NCBI RefSeq assembly: GCF_024868665.1
Contig: NC_079898.1
Location: 8,406,777-8,470,776 of the forward strand
DNA length: 64,000 nt
Direction of reading: 5' to 3'
Origin: Triplophysa rosa
Lineage: Eukaryota > Chordata > Actinopteri > Cypriniformes > Nemacheilidae
Each line of letters opens with the position of its first letter. The stretch's first letter is position 1. A model generated the notes under the pieces. That model saw only the letters and a program-made list of their open reading frames with translations, had not been told where the DNA came from and searched no databases. Of this stretch, positions 25,721 through 40,700 are shown in pieces. A program made the position numbers and the translations under genes.

Positions 25721-28700
25721 TGCGTGTGTGTGTTTGCGTGTGTGTGTGTGCGTCAGGCCACATCCATGTTAGAACGTGTTCCAATAATATTTTCCACCTG
25801 AGCAGTGACAAAAATGTGTGAACGGCAGCAGCAGCAGTAGCGATTCTTGGCACCGTGCATCTTACAAATGGCAAGAGAAGGAAAAACAGAGGTGGGGGAA
25901 TAAATCGACAGCAGGAATGGATTTTCTGAGCTGAAGGATGAGGGGATGTGCGAAGGGAGCAGTCTGTGAGACTGACATTGTGTTATATTTAATGGACTTT
26001 CCGTGCATCACTTCTATTGTCTTAAACTGTGTTGTAATAAATTCACACATAAATTCAAAATACACTTACCTAATAATTAAGGGCATAAAAGGAGCTAGGC
26101 CCAGAGGGGAAGACGAGCCATCCATAGGGGATGGGTAGAGACGACCCAAAACCAACAATAACAAGAACAGACTGGGGTGCAGCTTCACCTGCCCTGAATC
26201 ACTAAATGAGAGAGATAAAAAAAACAATTATACATAGAGAAAGAATTTATGTAAAGCTGCAATCTGTAACTTTTCCCTGTCTATTGCCATCTCTGTTTGA
26301 AACATTAAAGGTCCAATGTGTACTTTTTTGGAGGATCTATGAGCTAAATGCACGCGAAATGCGTAACGAACCCTATGCAGTTTCCGGTTGGGGAGACTTA
26401 AAGCAGAGAGAAATGGGAAAATGAGAAAATAGCTCAATTTAGCAGATGCTGTACATTGCGGCACACCGCAGTGGTATATAGAAGTGCCGTTCTACCTTAT
26501 TTGAAATGATATTTTCATAAGTTTAAATGTCGTTAGAACGCCACTTCTATATACCAGAAGTGGGTGGAGTGAGCCGTTGGTAGCAATCAGTGTTGGGTGT
26601 AACTAGTTACTAAGTAATTAGTTACTGTAATTTAATTACTTTCCCCTTGAAAAAGTAAAGTAAGGGATTTCTCTTATTTTTTCTGTAATTTAATTACAGT
26701 TACTTTTGATGTAATTAAACTAAATACTTTGTTTAATATATGTGTGTGCAATAGTGGAATTGACATCAAAATTCAAAGTCTAACTTTAAAATCCTTGCTT
26801 TAATGTATAATTCTCACATTTGTCATACTTTGGTCAGTTAATAATACTACTTTATGTAGTTTAATATTATTTGATTGAATTAATTAAATAAGCCCTTTCA
26901 TGTCTATCCTCAAATCATTTAACTAATCAAGGTTGATGTAGGATATAGAAAGTAATTAGTAATAAGTAACTAAATACTTTTAGGAGAGAGTCATTTGTAC
27001 AGTAATCTAATTACACTATTGAATATGTAATTAGTAACTAGTAATTAATTACTTTTTCAGAGTAACTTACCCAACACTGGTAGCAATTTGCCACCTCACC
27101 ACTAGATGCCGCTAAATTTCATACACTGGACCTTTAACTGTTTACCTATAGGTAAAGTATGGGAAGCACACGTACAGCGACTAAAACTAAACACAACAAG
27201 ATAAACATGTCCTTCAATGTTGTTCAATGTACAAACCCAAAGACCCTTCCCTCCACTTCATTCTATATCTGCACAGGCCTTGTCTTTCACCCAGAGTCCA
27301 GAAGAAAGACACTTTCACCAGAGCAAATAAAACATGCACACGCAAATGTAAATTACTCATTTCTTTCTATTACTCTGAGATGGCCAAAATCTGTTCTGTT
27401 CTCTATATGCCGTGAGGTTTCCACAGCACAGCTGCCAGCTGTGGACACGCTTGTCATTAATCCATCAAACATGGCCGATCTCCTTTCCGAAGAGTCCCCG
27501 GAGCCTGCAGACCCCGGGCCAGAGTGCAGGAAATGCTATCATGCTAATCAGGGCCCGGATAATGCGTTTAGAGTCTGATTTCAGTCAGTCAGTGCGGGAC
27601 AGCCAAGACCCTGAGATCATCATCAACCACAGGGAGACTGAAGCGTCAAGCCTCACGCACATTCAGGAGAAAGCCTGAAAGCTTGGGGGAGTGCAGACGA
27701 GAACCAATGAAATACAGCAAGTCAGATGAATGGAAAAGAGTAAGACGTATGAAAAAAATTCAGTGAAGGTGAAGAGATGATAAGACTGGAAAAAATGAGA
27801 TTAGCAAAGTGCTGGAGCAAACCAAGAGAACCTTTTCATCTCATTTCATCTCTGGTGTGTGTCCAAGCGAACCCTCACGACATTCCTTTGCCATGTACAA
27901 TGTTTGAAATAGTTATAAAACCGGCACGCAGTCGCTCAAGCTGGGGCCAATCGATCACGTTTTTTTTTTCCGTGGACACGGCGCTCATGAATTTTTCATA
28001 TCGCGGTTTACATATTGCACAAAGCAGACGAACTGTATTCCAGCTTGCATTCTTTCTACAACCTGCTTTCCAGATAAAAGAAAAGTTCTGGATTGAACTT
28101 CAATAGAAAAAACTGTCCATCACATTCAATTGCTTCATATTAACCCACACTCCCAAGCCCCCCCCCCATCCCATGATGCTCTTTTCATATTAAATAAAGA
28201 TGGGTGGCGCGAGGACGCTGATGATTTTTAAACCTCCTCGTGTTTCTTTCCAACTCTTATTTATGTGCGAAATGATTTACCGCTGATATAATATACGAGT
28301 ATTGCGAAGTTCGACTGTCTTGGCAAGCGAGCGCCAAGACCGGGCCGTGGGAAAGAGTCAGACCCCTCTGTGCTAAAAAGAAGAGAACGCCAGACTAAAA
28401 AGGCATTAAAATAATTTGATACATATTAAGATAATACATGCTTGTGGGACGATTTCGCAACTTGAGTGCTATTTGGATGAGCGACGAGCATCAGTCTGTG
28501 GAGAAATGAAATGAGGGAGATAAGAGAGCAACATGTTCTCACAGTCGCAGAAGAGCTCGGTTTGTATCCAACACACGGTTTCTATATCCGAGGTATCTCA
28601 GCGAGGAATCTGTGCATCCGTGTGGTCAGGCGTGCTTAATAGGTCTAAAGAGGCCTGATGAGCCACTTAAAGAACTTGAATCATGGCCCCCAGAGAACTT

Positions 28701-31700
28701 GAGAGTGGAGAAGAACTGGGTCTATTTAGCAAACCCTGGCATCCTTCAACTGTTTAACAACATCCGACACAAATCGCACACACGTTGCAGCGCCTCGTGA
28801 TGATCCGGGAGGTGTTTCTCACCTGTTTACTGATGCTGCGGCTTCCTGTAGTTGACTGAGGAGGAAGGGATAGAGCGCAGGGAATCGAGTGAAAAACTCT
28901 CGGCCTGTCATTCTGTCGAGAGAGAAAAAGAGAGCGAGAGGTGATGGTCACGGCATATAAAGGATTGCTCAATCAGTTCAAATGCGTCACAAATGAATTG
29001 CGGCAATCTCACACCAACACTGCAAAGAACACATCAATTATAAAATCAAAAACAATAACAACTGAAAGCAGTATGATTCATTTCCATCAAATACAAAAGC
29101 AGATGTTTGGCAGAAATTAACATCATAAGCATGCAAGAACACGCAATGAGCAACTGCCGCATTTGTACATTTTGAATTGTGGTGTGAATGAGATTTGAGA
29201 GCTATGTGGAAACAAGCAACATTTTCATTTTCTTCCTGAAATAGAGCTGTTGGAAAGTCATATAGGTTACTTTCATTAATGACTTAAAGGGGAACTCCAC
29301 CGATAAATGAAAATTCTGCCATGAATTACTCACTCAAGTCATTCGACAAGCCTAGGACATCCGTTCATCTTCGCAACGCAAATTTGATGAGGTTCGGGAG
29401 CTTTCTGACCCCAACCTATAGACAGCAATGCAACTGACTTTCGAAGCACAGAATGTGCAGTGTGTGAGATTAAGGAGGATCTATTGACAGAAATGCAATA
29501 TAATAAACATAACTATGTGTTCAGAGGTGTATAAAGACCTTACATAATGAAGCGTTGTGTTTTTATTATCTTAGAATGAGCTATTTCTATCTACATACAC
29601 CACCGGTCCCCTTACATGGAATTCACCATGTTGTTTCTACAGTAGCAATAAACGGACAAACTCCTTTGGCAAAGAAGCAAAAACGTGACAACGTCTTAGT
29701 TCTGTGTCAGCCACCGTAGTGCTTCGAAAGGGAGGGGTGGAGTGAGCTGTTGGTTTGACATTGTTCGTAATGATTACTGACATGGCGCATTCGGACGGGA
29801 CTAAAATCAATGAGATGCTCTGATAATAAGTTTTTTACCCCATCTACCCCTGTAAAACTAATCCCGTCCAATCTGCAAAACTCTGAAGAGGTGAAAAAGC
29901 TGACAGTCATGCGACAGGGGGGTTGAATTCTTCAGGCTTTTGACCTGCACAAGTTTTTTAAGTGCACCACATGACACCTACGGACCAGCAGCGAATCACA
30001 TGACAATCATTTTGAGCTACAGGAAAACGTGAAAAATTGAATTTGGCTCAAATTTTAGATTTTCATTCAAAATAAATACATTGCCCTCGTCTCGCGATCC
30101 CAATGCTCCAAGTCGTAATTAAACTGTCAAGAAAGAGTCTTAAATGCAGGCAAAAGATTTTTTACAAGAAAAAAGATTTTTTACAAGAAAAGTCACTAAG
30201 AAAAAGATCAGAGAAAAAAAACAAAGACTCATCAATGAGCGAGATCCCAAAAATACAGTTCGAGTTCATGAGCATGGCAGGGTGCCGAATCCTGTGCTGC
30301 CAAGCAAAACACTCCACTAGGGGGCGAGAAATCCAAAGTTCAAGTTTGTGCGCACGGCAGGGGGTAGAGTCCGACTGGCCGGCCAGCGAAGAGACGCACT
30401 GGTGAGTCGAGGGGCCGTGGTGTAAGCAGATGGTAAAGGACCCAGCGGACGAAGCAGCCAAGGGTGAGTTGCAGCAGCGGGGATGCTGTAGACTGCCGGT
30501 AGGAAGACCGGGGCAGATGGCGACGGAACACGGTTATAACTAGACTAGACTGGACTAGACAAGATGCGGTGATAACTCGCGTCAGTAAAACTGGACTGTC
30601 TCGGGGAAGATATAGCAAGCAAGCGGGAGAGAAAATAAGCAACAGGTGGACTGAGATAATTACGAGATAACGAGAGGGCGTGAGGACAAGACAATGACAG
30701 GTGAGCTCATGGCCACCTATCAAAACAAAACCCACACGCTAAACAAAACACGCACTAACACACAGACAGACTGGGCCGATCAGACCGAAGTCATGACATA
30801 AACATCTAAAATGATCTTCATTTGTCTACATTTTATGAGAGGTGCACCTTCCTAAGTCTGTCCTAAAACAAACTGGATGCGTGTCCATCTAAGGTTTTGG
30901 TTTCGGTTTTAAAACATGCAGGACTGAGCCAATAAAATGCTTGACTGATGTTAAGAGAGTTATTAAGAGAGATAAAGTGCAGGACCCAATTGATGCGAGT
31001 TATAAATGAGCTCAAAAAATAATTAAGAGCTTTCATAAAAAAGAAAGGTCAAAAAGCAGATATAAGCAATACAAAAGTAATCCGCGCGGTTCCTGACGAC
31101 ATATTAATGTATTATGAAGCTAATTGATCGGTCTCTAAAATAATTATTAAATATCATCTGTAAACTACAGCTTCTGCGACTGAAACTTCGAACGGATATC
31201 AATCGCACCCAAGTGCCTTACTCACTTAAAAGGGCAGAGCTCTAGAAGTAGAATTTTGAAAGGGAGACTGGCAAAAGTCTCTCATAACATAGACGTTTCT
31301 ATCACACGGGTGATAACTAAATAATAAATATCAACGCCATTTTCTCTTTGACAGACACTTTGTGTTCATCCCTTTCAGCAATGCTTTTCACGGGCGCAAA
31401 CATGACGTTTAGAATGCATGATTCTGGTTGGCCCAAGGCCCACAAAAAGACGATGCTGTAATCTTGATTCTGGTTGGCCCAAGGCCCACAAAAAGACGAC
31501 GCTGTAATCTTGATTCTGGTTGGCCCAAGGACCAAAAAAAGACGACGCTGTAATCTTGATTCTGGTTGGCCCAAGGACCAAAAAAAGACGAAGCTGTAAT
31601 CTTGATTCTGGTTGGCCCAAGGACCAAAAAAAGACGACGCTGTAATCTTGATTCTGGTTGGCCCAAGGACCAAAAAAAGACGACGCTGTAATCTTGATTC

Positions 31701-34700
31701 TGGTTGGCCCAAGGACCAAAAAAAGACGACGCTGTAATCTTGATTCTGGTTGGCCCAAGGACCAAAAAAAGACGACGCTGTAATCTTGATTCTGGTTGGC
31801 CCAAGGACCAAAAAAAGACGACGCTGTAATCTTGATTCTGGTTGGCCCAAGGACCAAAAAAAGACGAAGCTGTAATCTTGATTCTGGTTGGCCCAAGGAC
31901 CAAAAAAAGACGACGCTGTAATCTTGATTCTGGTTGGCCCAAGGACCAAAAAAAGACGAAGCTGTAATCTTGATTCTGGTTGGCCCAAGGACCAAAAAAA
32001 GACGACGCTGTAATCTTGATTCTGGTTGGCCCAAGGACCAAAAAAAGACGAAGCTGTAATCTTGATTCTGGTTGGCCCAAGGACCAAAAAAAGACGAAGC
32101 TGTAATCTTGATTCTGGTTGGCCCAAGGACCAAAAAAAGACGAAGCTGTAATCTTGATTCTGGTTGGCCCAAGGACCAAAAAAAGACGACGCTGTAATCT
32201 TGATTCTGGTTGGCCCAAGGACCAAAACTAGTTTGCAGGTATGGGCTTAAGACAAGTTTATCGGCACTTTACAGACCCCCGTAAGCCAGGAGAGGTATTG
32301 CAATTCGTTGCAATGTGCATGCTTTGAACTCCTGTGTTCACAAATAGGGCCAAATGAACTATACTTTGCTTGTGTACGTGTATAAAGGGAACTATACTTA
32401 AGGCTTTACTATTTATCCAAAAGGAGATCTAGAATGTTCAATTCTCATTGAGAAACACATGACTGATAAATGCAAGTAAATCTAAATAATGGTCTTACCA
32501 TTTAGTGAAAGTGACCTATTAGTCAGATATGGTGACCCATACCCGAAATGTGACCTCTGCTTTTAACCCATCCAGAGAGTAGTGAACACACGCACAGCAA
32601 GTGAACACACGTACACAGCTATCACTGCAGCGCCCAGGGAGCATGTAGGGGTAGGGTGCCTTGCTCAAGGGCACCTCAGTCGTTACCCGCCGGCCCTGGG
32701 AATCGAACCGGCAACCTTCTGGTCACGAGTCCGACTCTCTAACCATTAGGCCACGACTGCCCCCAGTTTAGAACAGTCTTTGTGTGAAGAACATGTCTGA
32801 GATGTCATGAAATGCTACCTCACGAGGTTTTGAGTGTTTGTGACACAAGGACAGGAAAAGTGAGACAAATCTTGTCCGACAGAAACAGAGGGGAAAAATA
32901 GAGAAGGAGGGGTAAAAACACTGCAACCTTTAAAAGTCTGGTTTGTAAACCACTTCCTAAAGCCTCAGCTCTTTACAGCTCTATAAAGCTCTCATTAGCT
33001 GAGCCTGTGATGGAGCGCAGCGGGGACACGCGGCTCGGGGTCCGTGTTTGTTTATTCCTTAGAAAGCACCGTGGCTGGAATAAACCATGGGAATCTTGCT
33101 CAAAGACAAATGTGTGTGTTAAGAGATGGAAGGGCAAACGGTGAAAGTGTGTGCGCATGTGAGACACGCATAAACATGCTATATTTAACCTAGCCTCTAT
33201 GTTTGAGATGGACCATCTAATAAAAGGTTTTTTTCATGTCTAACTGAAGCAGCCTATACAGGACTAACTTTAGCTCAAGAGCCAATATTTAAAACACACG
33301 TTGTAACTTCAGCAACGTAAAATACACACCACATCCTGTTTCAACCACTAATGTGTACAGTCTGGTCTGAACTTAGGCCAGGGTGCTGTCATGGCAACAA
33401 GGCAGGTCATCTACGTCTGTCACCGTTGCCGCATGTTAGCAACACACACGCTCTGACATGGGCAAATGTGGTTACAGTTAAGCTTGACAAAACCCTGCTT
33501 TCTTTCAGTATGGATTAGTGTTTGCCCGACTCAACGCTTGCAAGATGTACATAAACATGGCTTGCAAACTTTAAACCATTCTTAATCATCCATTTATTTG
33601 CTTGTCATTATATTTACAAATGTACATTATCTAAACTGTACAGGTGTAATAGCCTTATAGTGTGTGTTTGTTTACAAGGCACAAGTTGCATTGGGGCATT
33701 ACCACAAAAACAAACCACACTGGACAACAGTATTTCTGTAGCTAATTTGGTTATCTACTGTATAGTACACCCAGAACACAGACGGTCAGAAACACAGAAT
33801 TTTTTTCTTATAGTGTGTGAGCTAATTTTCAGTCCAACAGTACTTTCATGTTGAATCATGTATACTAATCACATATAATGTCTGCTATATAATAATCATA
33901 TAATGTTTGGTATTTCATATAAAACATCATCTACAATGTCTGCTATTTGATAATCAAATATAATGTCCACTACATCATATACTGTAATATACAAATATAG
34001 TGGCTACAACATTATATAATATCATATACTGTATAATGCCTGCTATATCATATATTAATCATATACTGTATATGCCCACTATATATAACAATCATATACT
34101 TTATAATGCCTACCATGTCATAATAATCATAAACATTGGCCGCTATATCATATAATAATCATATATAATGCCATCTATATCACATAATAATCATATAGAT
34201 TGGCCGCTATATTATACAAAGGACAGATAATGGCTTCTATATCATATAATAACATATATAATGACCGATATATTGTATAACAACCATATATAATAGTCAC
34301 AATGTCGTATAACCATCATATATAATGCGTGCCATATCATAATAATCAAACACTGGCTGCTATATCATATAATAATCATATACATTGGCTGCTATATCAT
34401 ATAATAATCTTATACATTGGACGCTATATCATATAATAATCATATATAATGCCATCTATATCACATAATAATCATGTAGATTGGCCGCTATATTATACAA
34501 ATCATAGATAATGGCTTCTATGTCACATAATAACCATATATAATGCCCGCTATATCGTATAACAATCATATATAATGCCTGCCATATCAAAATAATCAGA
34601 AACATTGGCCGCTGTATCATACTATAATCATATACATTGGCCTCTATATCATATAATAATCATATACAGTATAATGCCATCTATATCATAATAACCATAA

Positions 34701-37700
34701 ACAATGGCAACTACATCATATACATTGGCTGCTATATCATATAATAATCTTATACATTGGCCGCTATATCATATATAATGGCATCTAAATCCCATAATAA
34801 TCATGTAGATTGGCCGCTAAATTATACAAACCATAGATAATGGCTTCTATATCATTATAACCATATATAATGGCCGTTATATCATATAATGCCCGCTATA
34901 TCGTATAACAATCATAAATAATGCCTGCCATATCATAATAATCATAAACATTGGCCGTTGTATCATACAATAATCATATACATTGGCCACTATATCATAG
35001 AATAATCATATATAATGCCATCTATATCACATAATAATACTATACAATGACTGCTATGTCATATAATAATCATATACATTGGCTGCTATATCATATAATA
35101 GTCATATATAATGCCATCTACTTTATATCATAATAATCATATACATTGGCCGCTATATCATATAATAATCCAATAAAATGACTGCTGTCATATAATAATC
35201 CAATAAAATGACTGCTGTCATATAATAATCATATACAGTACATCAGCTGCTACAGTATATCATAATAATCATAAATAATGTCCTGTTTACCTGTTATATC
35301 ATATATTTGATCCATGGTCACTGAAAAGCAAATTTTCACATTGTGCTAGTCTCATGTCTTCTACAGCACTTAAAATCTCCATACATAAGCATAGGCGAGA
35401 TGATGTCATAGGCTGGCAACTCTGTTAGCTTTGTTCACATACACGCTACTGAAATCATAACAGTATTCTCTAAATGTTTTGATATAACGTTGAAACAGTC
35501 TTTGTTTCGTTCGTTTTAAATGACTAAACGCGTTAAATTGAGATGGATATCACACGTAACTGTTTTCATCTTGTCCAAAAGCAGCAGGGAAACAATTACT
35601 CTGTACTTCTGGTTTTGTTTAGGCCGCCATCATTGTCATAACGTGATTCAAACTTTTTGCAAAGGATATTTGTGTTTGCCGTCGACTGTTTTATAGTTAT
35701 GGAAAACATAAAAGCTAATGTTGAACACGTGTTTGAACAACAAAATCAGCCCATCAAACACACGCAAAACGCCACACTTGAATGGCCGCACACACAAGAC
35801 AAGAGCACAGCTTCAAACGAACACTCAGATTTAATAAACTAATGCAATTAAAAGTTATAAAACTCTTTGGCTTTATTATCTGGCCGTGCTATCTGAAATC
35901 ATGTAACTGTTTAATGTGTGCGTTTGAGTCTAAAAGGTCACACAGTCAGTTCTCTCTTTGTTTACTTCTGTATTTATGGAATACTAGGTTACTACAAAAA
36001 CACTACATTAACATTTACATTTGAATACTACATTTACACACTACTAGGCATTATATTATCCAGCATTTGGTTAAAAGAATTAAGCTATCATAAACTTTTC
36101 TGAAGGGTTATTACGCTACATTGTTGTCAATTGGACTAAACATCATGACATGAACGTTAAAAGAAACAAAGATTAAAGAACAGTGAGTTTCTTGCCACAC
36201 TGAAGATAATGAGGTCAAGACAAGAACATTGCATTGTGGGATAGAGGACTGTGATAAATGTGCTCTACCACACAAGCCACGTTTTGGCCCAAAACAATCT
36301 GCCTTCCTGGTATACCACGCATACAGAATATTTGCATTCTATGCACAGTGCACATACCAAACACTGCAGAAATAGTAGGAGAAGTATGGTGATAGTCCGG
36401 ACTATGACAAACTGAAAAAAATGAAAATGGAAAGAAACCGAAAACAGCCTGTCAAAATGTTTTGTAAGTACATATCAAAATATAATACAACAGCTCAAAC
36501 ACACACAGGAACATCAATGAAACAAAACATTAAGGAAAAGCTGACCGACCCAAATGATCAAACCGCCTGTCACGCAAACACATAAAACTAAACACAAACA
36601 CATTGAAATGTTGGACAAACTGACGGCAGAGTTCAGCTGAAAGTAAACTATCCTGACTGCCGGCATTCACAGCACCCGAGCCAAAGAGTCAGCATTACTT
36701 CAGTGTGATTCTGACAAAGCGCTGTTGAGTTTCACTGATGTGTTTCTTTAAAAAAAGTCCCAGGGTAATCTTAAAGCAAAACTCTATGGTCAGCTGACCC
36801 GGGACCACATGGGCTCTTTGAAGTGTGAGGTATGCCAGTGATGGGTTGAGTCGACTTTACAATTAAATCTAATCAGCACGGCGATGAATCAAACCAAGCC
36901 ATGATCTCATGAATGAGCCATTATTATTGCTCCTCATCGAGGTCACTGCCACTCCTCTTTAGTCATTCCTCACTCCATCCGTAACGTTTCTGCGCTCAAT
37001 CCCACAATGCATCTGGTCATTCTTGCAACAGCTTGCGCTCCACCGGTTTGCATGAGATTAGAGAGTCACCGCAGCGGGAGGTCCCATTGCGTCCCACACG
37101 TCCGTCCCGCTGCAGCCAGGGGTCAGGGGGGGTAACGGTCATATCAGTGTTAGTGCTTGACAACAGAATGGCTAGTGAAGGTGCGAACGCGAGTGAGTGT
37201 GTCAACGTTTGTGTGTTTGTGACTGGGAGAAGATATTGTTAGCATTCCCACTGTTATGAAAAAAGATAAGTATGCACAGAAGATAATGACTAGAGCGTTA
37301 ACCCCCGTGTGTCAGCTTGACTGAAGAGCTCACGATGAAGAGTTTGGAGCTATCGGTGAAAGCTATCCGTCTTTGTGAGGGAGGCTAACCGTGGGATGAG
37401 AGAGGCAGAACACAGACAAATAAAGGCAAACAGGCACTTGGAAGGAACATCTAGAACATTTAAGTGGCTGGAAGGCATCCATGCGCTGCAGGCCAACATG
37501 AGACAGAGATTAACAACGGGAATAGAGGTAGAAAATTAACAGAGTTACAGTGCCCCCTAGTGAACAACCCCTGAAAGGATCTCACAGGAGGTTTTTTCCA
37601 CACAGAGCTCGAATTATCAAGAATCTTTTATTTTCAGTAAGCTTTTATGGGAAAATTATACAAAATGTGTTTTGGGAAAACACTCATTTAAGCTTTTGGG

Positions 37701-40700
37701 TCACGCGCAGACCAACTCAGGTTCAGTGCACACAGACGTCTACTTAAAGAACAACACTAATCTTTAAAGATACCCTTTGTATATGTTTATTTGATATTTT
37801 GACTAAACTGCTGCAAATAAGAAAACATGACCTTAAATGACCGTATTTACTTTCTTAATGCATTATCCTGTGCACATATTATGAATATCCCATTTCAATC
37901 TGCAACACCATAGATCATTTTGCAGAAGTAAAACGAACACCGGGTTTCATGTTGAGAGTTTCCGCATAAAATGAGTCATAAAGGAAAGGTGCATGAAAGT
38001 AAAGACCGTGATGCCTCACCTGTTCTTTTTAGAATGCTCATCTTTTCCTTTTTTCACTCCGAATATCCGTGTGATGAGAGTGCTGAAGAGTAGAGTCGAG
38101 GAGTTCCTCACCTGAAGCCAGGATGAGATGGAGAAACACAAAGATCAACTGAGACATGACATAACAATGAACAATACCTCCAGGATTTATTCATCCAAGT
38201 TCATGTCAAATTGATCTTTCACTAATACATTTTTAAAATCAAATGTTGTCTCTGTTCACATTAGTTAAAGGTCTGGTGTAATTTTTCTGGAGGATCTATT
38301 GACAGAAATGCAATATATTATACACAACTATGTGCTCAGAGGTGTATAAAGACCTTACATGATGAAGCGTTGTGTTTTTATTATCTTAGAATGAGTTATT
38401 TCTATCTACATACACTACGGGTCCCTTTACATGGAATTCACCATGTTGTTTCTACAGTAGCCCTAAACGGACAAACTCCTCTACAGAGCGCGTTTCGTAA
38501 ATACGTTATCTCCTTCAGCAAAAAAGCGGAAATGTGACGACATCTTAGTTCCGTGTCAGCCGCCGTAGTGCATAAAAAGGGGTTCATTAGGGGGGCAGTT
38601 GGTTGCAATTCGCAACCTCACCACTAGATGCCACTAAATTTCATACACTGGACCTTTAAAACACCATGAACTAACGTGAACAATTGTATTGCCATATTAA
38701 TACATTCCAAAAAACTATATTGTTCATTGTTAGTTCATTTTAGTTAATGCATTTACTAATGTTAACAAATACAACCTTATTAAGTGTAACTGAATCAAGC
38801 AATATAGCTAAAAGTCCCCCGATAGCTTCTCAATATTCTCAAAGAATCTCAATATTTCAAATGATAAAAACTGCAAATGTGTTTTGAATTGACTTTAGCC
38901 ATCTCTTTGTGCTATTTATTCTTCAGCTTTTAGCACTGTACAGAGCAGTGAGTCAGAGAACATGAACACATGATGATAAAGCTGACGTTTTTTTTAACAA
39001 AGCAAAAACTGGTCTTGGAGCTCAATGGTTCACAAGAGCTTAGTCACAAATCCAACACCATGCAGTCATAAGGGTAACTTAAAACAATCAACCAGACTCA
39101 TTGGTCTTTTGAGTTCCAAGAACAGCAAAAGACCTTTGGGACACCTCGTATTATGTGTAATGTTGGACAAACAGAGTCCTTAAAGGGACAGTGCACCCAA
39201 AAATGAAAATTCTGTCATCATTTATTCGCCCTCATGTCTTTTGAAGAATGTTGTAAACCAAACAATAATGGGCCCCATTGACTTCCATTGAACGGACACA
39301 AAAACACAGAGACATTTGTCAAAATATCTTCTTTTGTGTTTCACAGAAGAAAAAGTCATAAACGGTTTCTTTTGAACAAGGCTAAATACTTTTTGGGGGG
39401 GGTGAACTGTCGCTTTAAAATTGAATCGTTACATTTTAATACCTCTGATCACCTTAAAGGGATAGTTCACTCAAAAATGAAAATTCTGTCATGATTTACT
39501 CTCCCTCAAGTTGTTCCAAACCTGTATAAATGTATTTGTTTGGTTGAACACAAAGAAAGAGATTTGGAAGAATGCTTGCAACTTAGATTTCTAGGGCATC
39601 GTTGACTATTAGTAGAAAGAATTATTGTATATTTTGTCTTTGTTCTGTTTTTGAAGAATTTATATAAACAAACCTGGTCTGGGGCACATTTGATAACCAT
39701 TTTAATGGTAGTCAATGGTGCCCCAGAAATCTCAGTTGCTAACATTTTTCGAAATATCTTATCTCTATTGAAATTATAATGGGCTCCAATGAGTTCTAAA
39801 GCCCATTCACGGTGTAGACACGGTGTAAGAAAACGTCTTGGTTACGGATGTAACCTCGGTTCCCTGATGGAGGGAACGAGACGTTGTGTCGAACCGACAG
39901 AATGGGGTTTGTCTTGAGAACCTATCATCTTCTGAGTATTTAGAAAAGGCCACTGAAAATTGGCGAATGAAATTTGCATGCCAGACTCCTCCCCAAATGT
40001 CCGGGTATAAGAGGGAAGCCGGCGTGCTCATTCATTCACCTTTGGTCTGAGAAGCCTTAAGCATCCTCCCCCGACTGCTGGGGTGGGCGGCCAGTGTTGT
40101 GGCATGAGGGACACAACGTCTCGTTCCCTCCATCAGGGAACCGAGGTTACATCCGTAACCAAGACGTTCCCTTTCTGTCGGTCTCTCGACGTTGTGTCGA
40201 ACCGACAGAATGGGGTTCCTATGGAAGACGCCACAGCACTGAGTCGCGTCACAATCTCTAGCAGAGCGACGTTGACTGGCCTGGGCGAGTCAGACGTAGG
40301 CGCTAACGCGAAATTAAGACCATCCAGTGGAGAGGAAGGGGGACCCAGAGCTTTACCAAAAAGTTGGGTAGCCCCTGCCACCGGCCGTCACGGGCGGAGG
40401 CCTAGTTCTCTAACGGCGAGAGGCCGCCCGGCACCGTAAGGGCCACTGGGTAAGCATTATTCCCCCCCGGGGGAAAAACGCTGCAGAGACCACTACCTAC
40501 CGTAGGGAGGAATTAGTGGAGACACCACATGGTCTCACCATCAGGGGAGAACTCATGGGAAAATGTGCGGACTAGAGTTAACCGCAAGGTGGGAGTCCAC
40601 CTAGGGAGGTCATGGGTTGCCGAGGTGGGAACCATTCATGAGGATACATCAGACGGAACAGCCCACGGAGGGGGGGTTACCATGTCTGGAGCACTAGGTC

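Noticed and set aside
25494..25874. 126-codon minus frame containing HTHTQTHTRTHART
   Set aside because: Product of the TG/CG microsatellite at 25,685-25,752.
31317..32225. Three overlapping minus-strand open frames of 265-302 codons rich in LGQPESRLQ and NQNQDYS repeats
   Set aside because: They are the three frames of one 46-bp minisatellite. The unit length is not a multiple of three and lacks stops, so openness is automatic. No protein similarity.
31420..32227. Regular repeats that could suggest a CRISPR array
   Set aside because: The units are directly adjacent with no unique spacers, in a eukaryotic intron.
32690..32764. tRNA gene on the minus strand (A-box and B-box present)
   Set aside because: The sequence continues into a conserved SINE body and the cloverleaf is incomplete, so it is a tRNA-derived SINE.
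37017..37242. Overlapping frames near 37.1 kb as a thada exon
   Set aside because: The fifth and sixth exons join in phase without it, and the sequence does not fit the family.
38240..38700. A third MITE with inverted flanks (GTTCACATTAGTT left, AACTAACGTGAAC right)
   Set aside because: The flanking pair is only about 13 bases and belongs to a common GTTCATGTTAGTT-type repeat into which the MITE inserted, so it is not comparable with the 9.5- and 61-kb cases.
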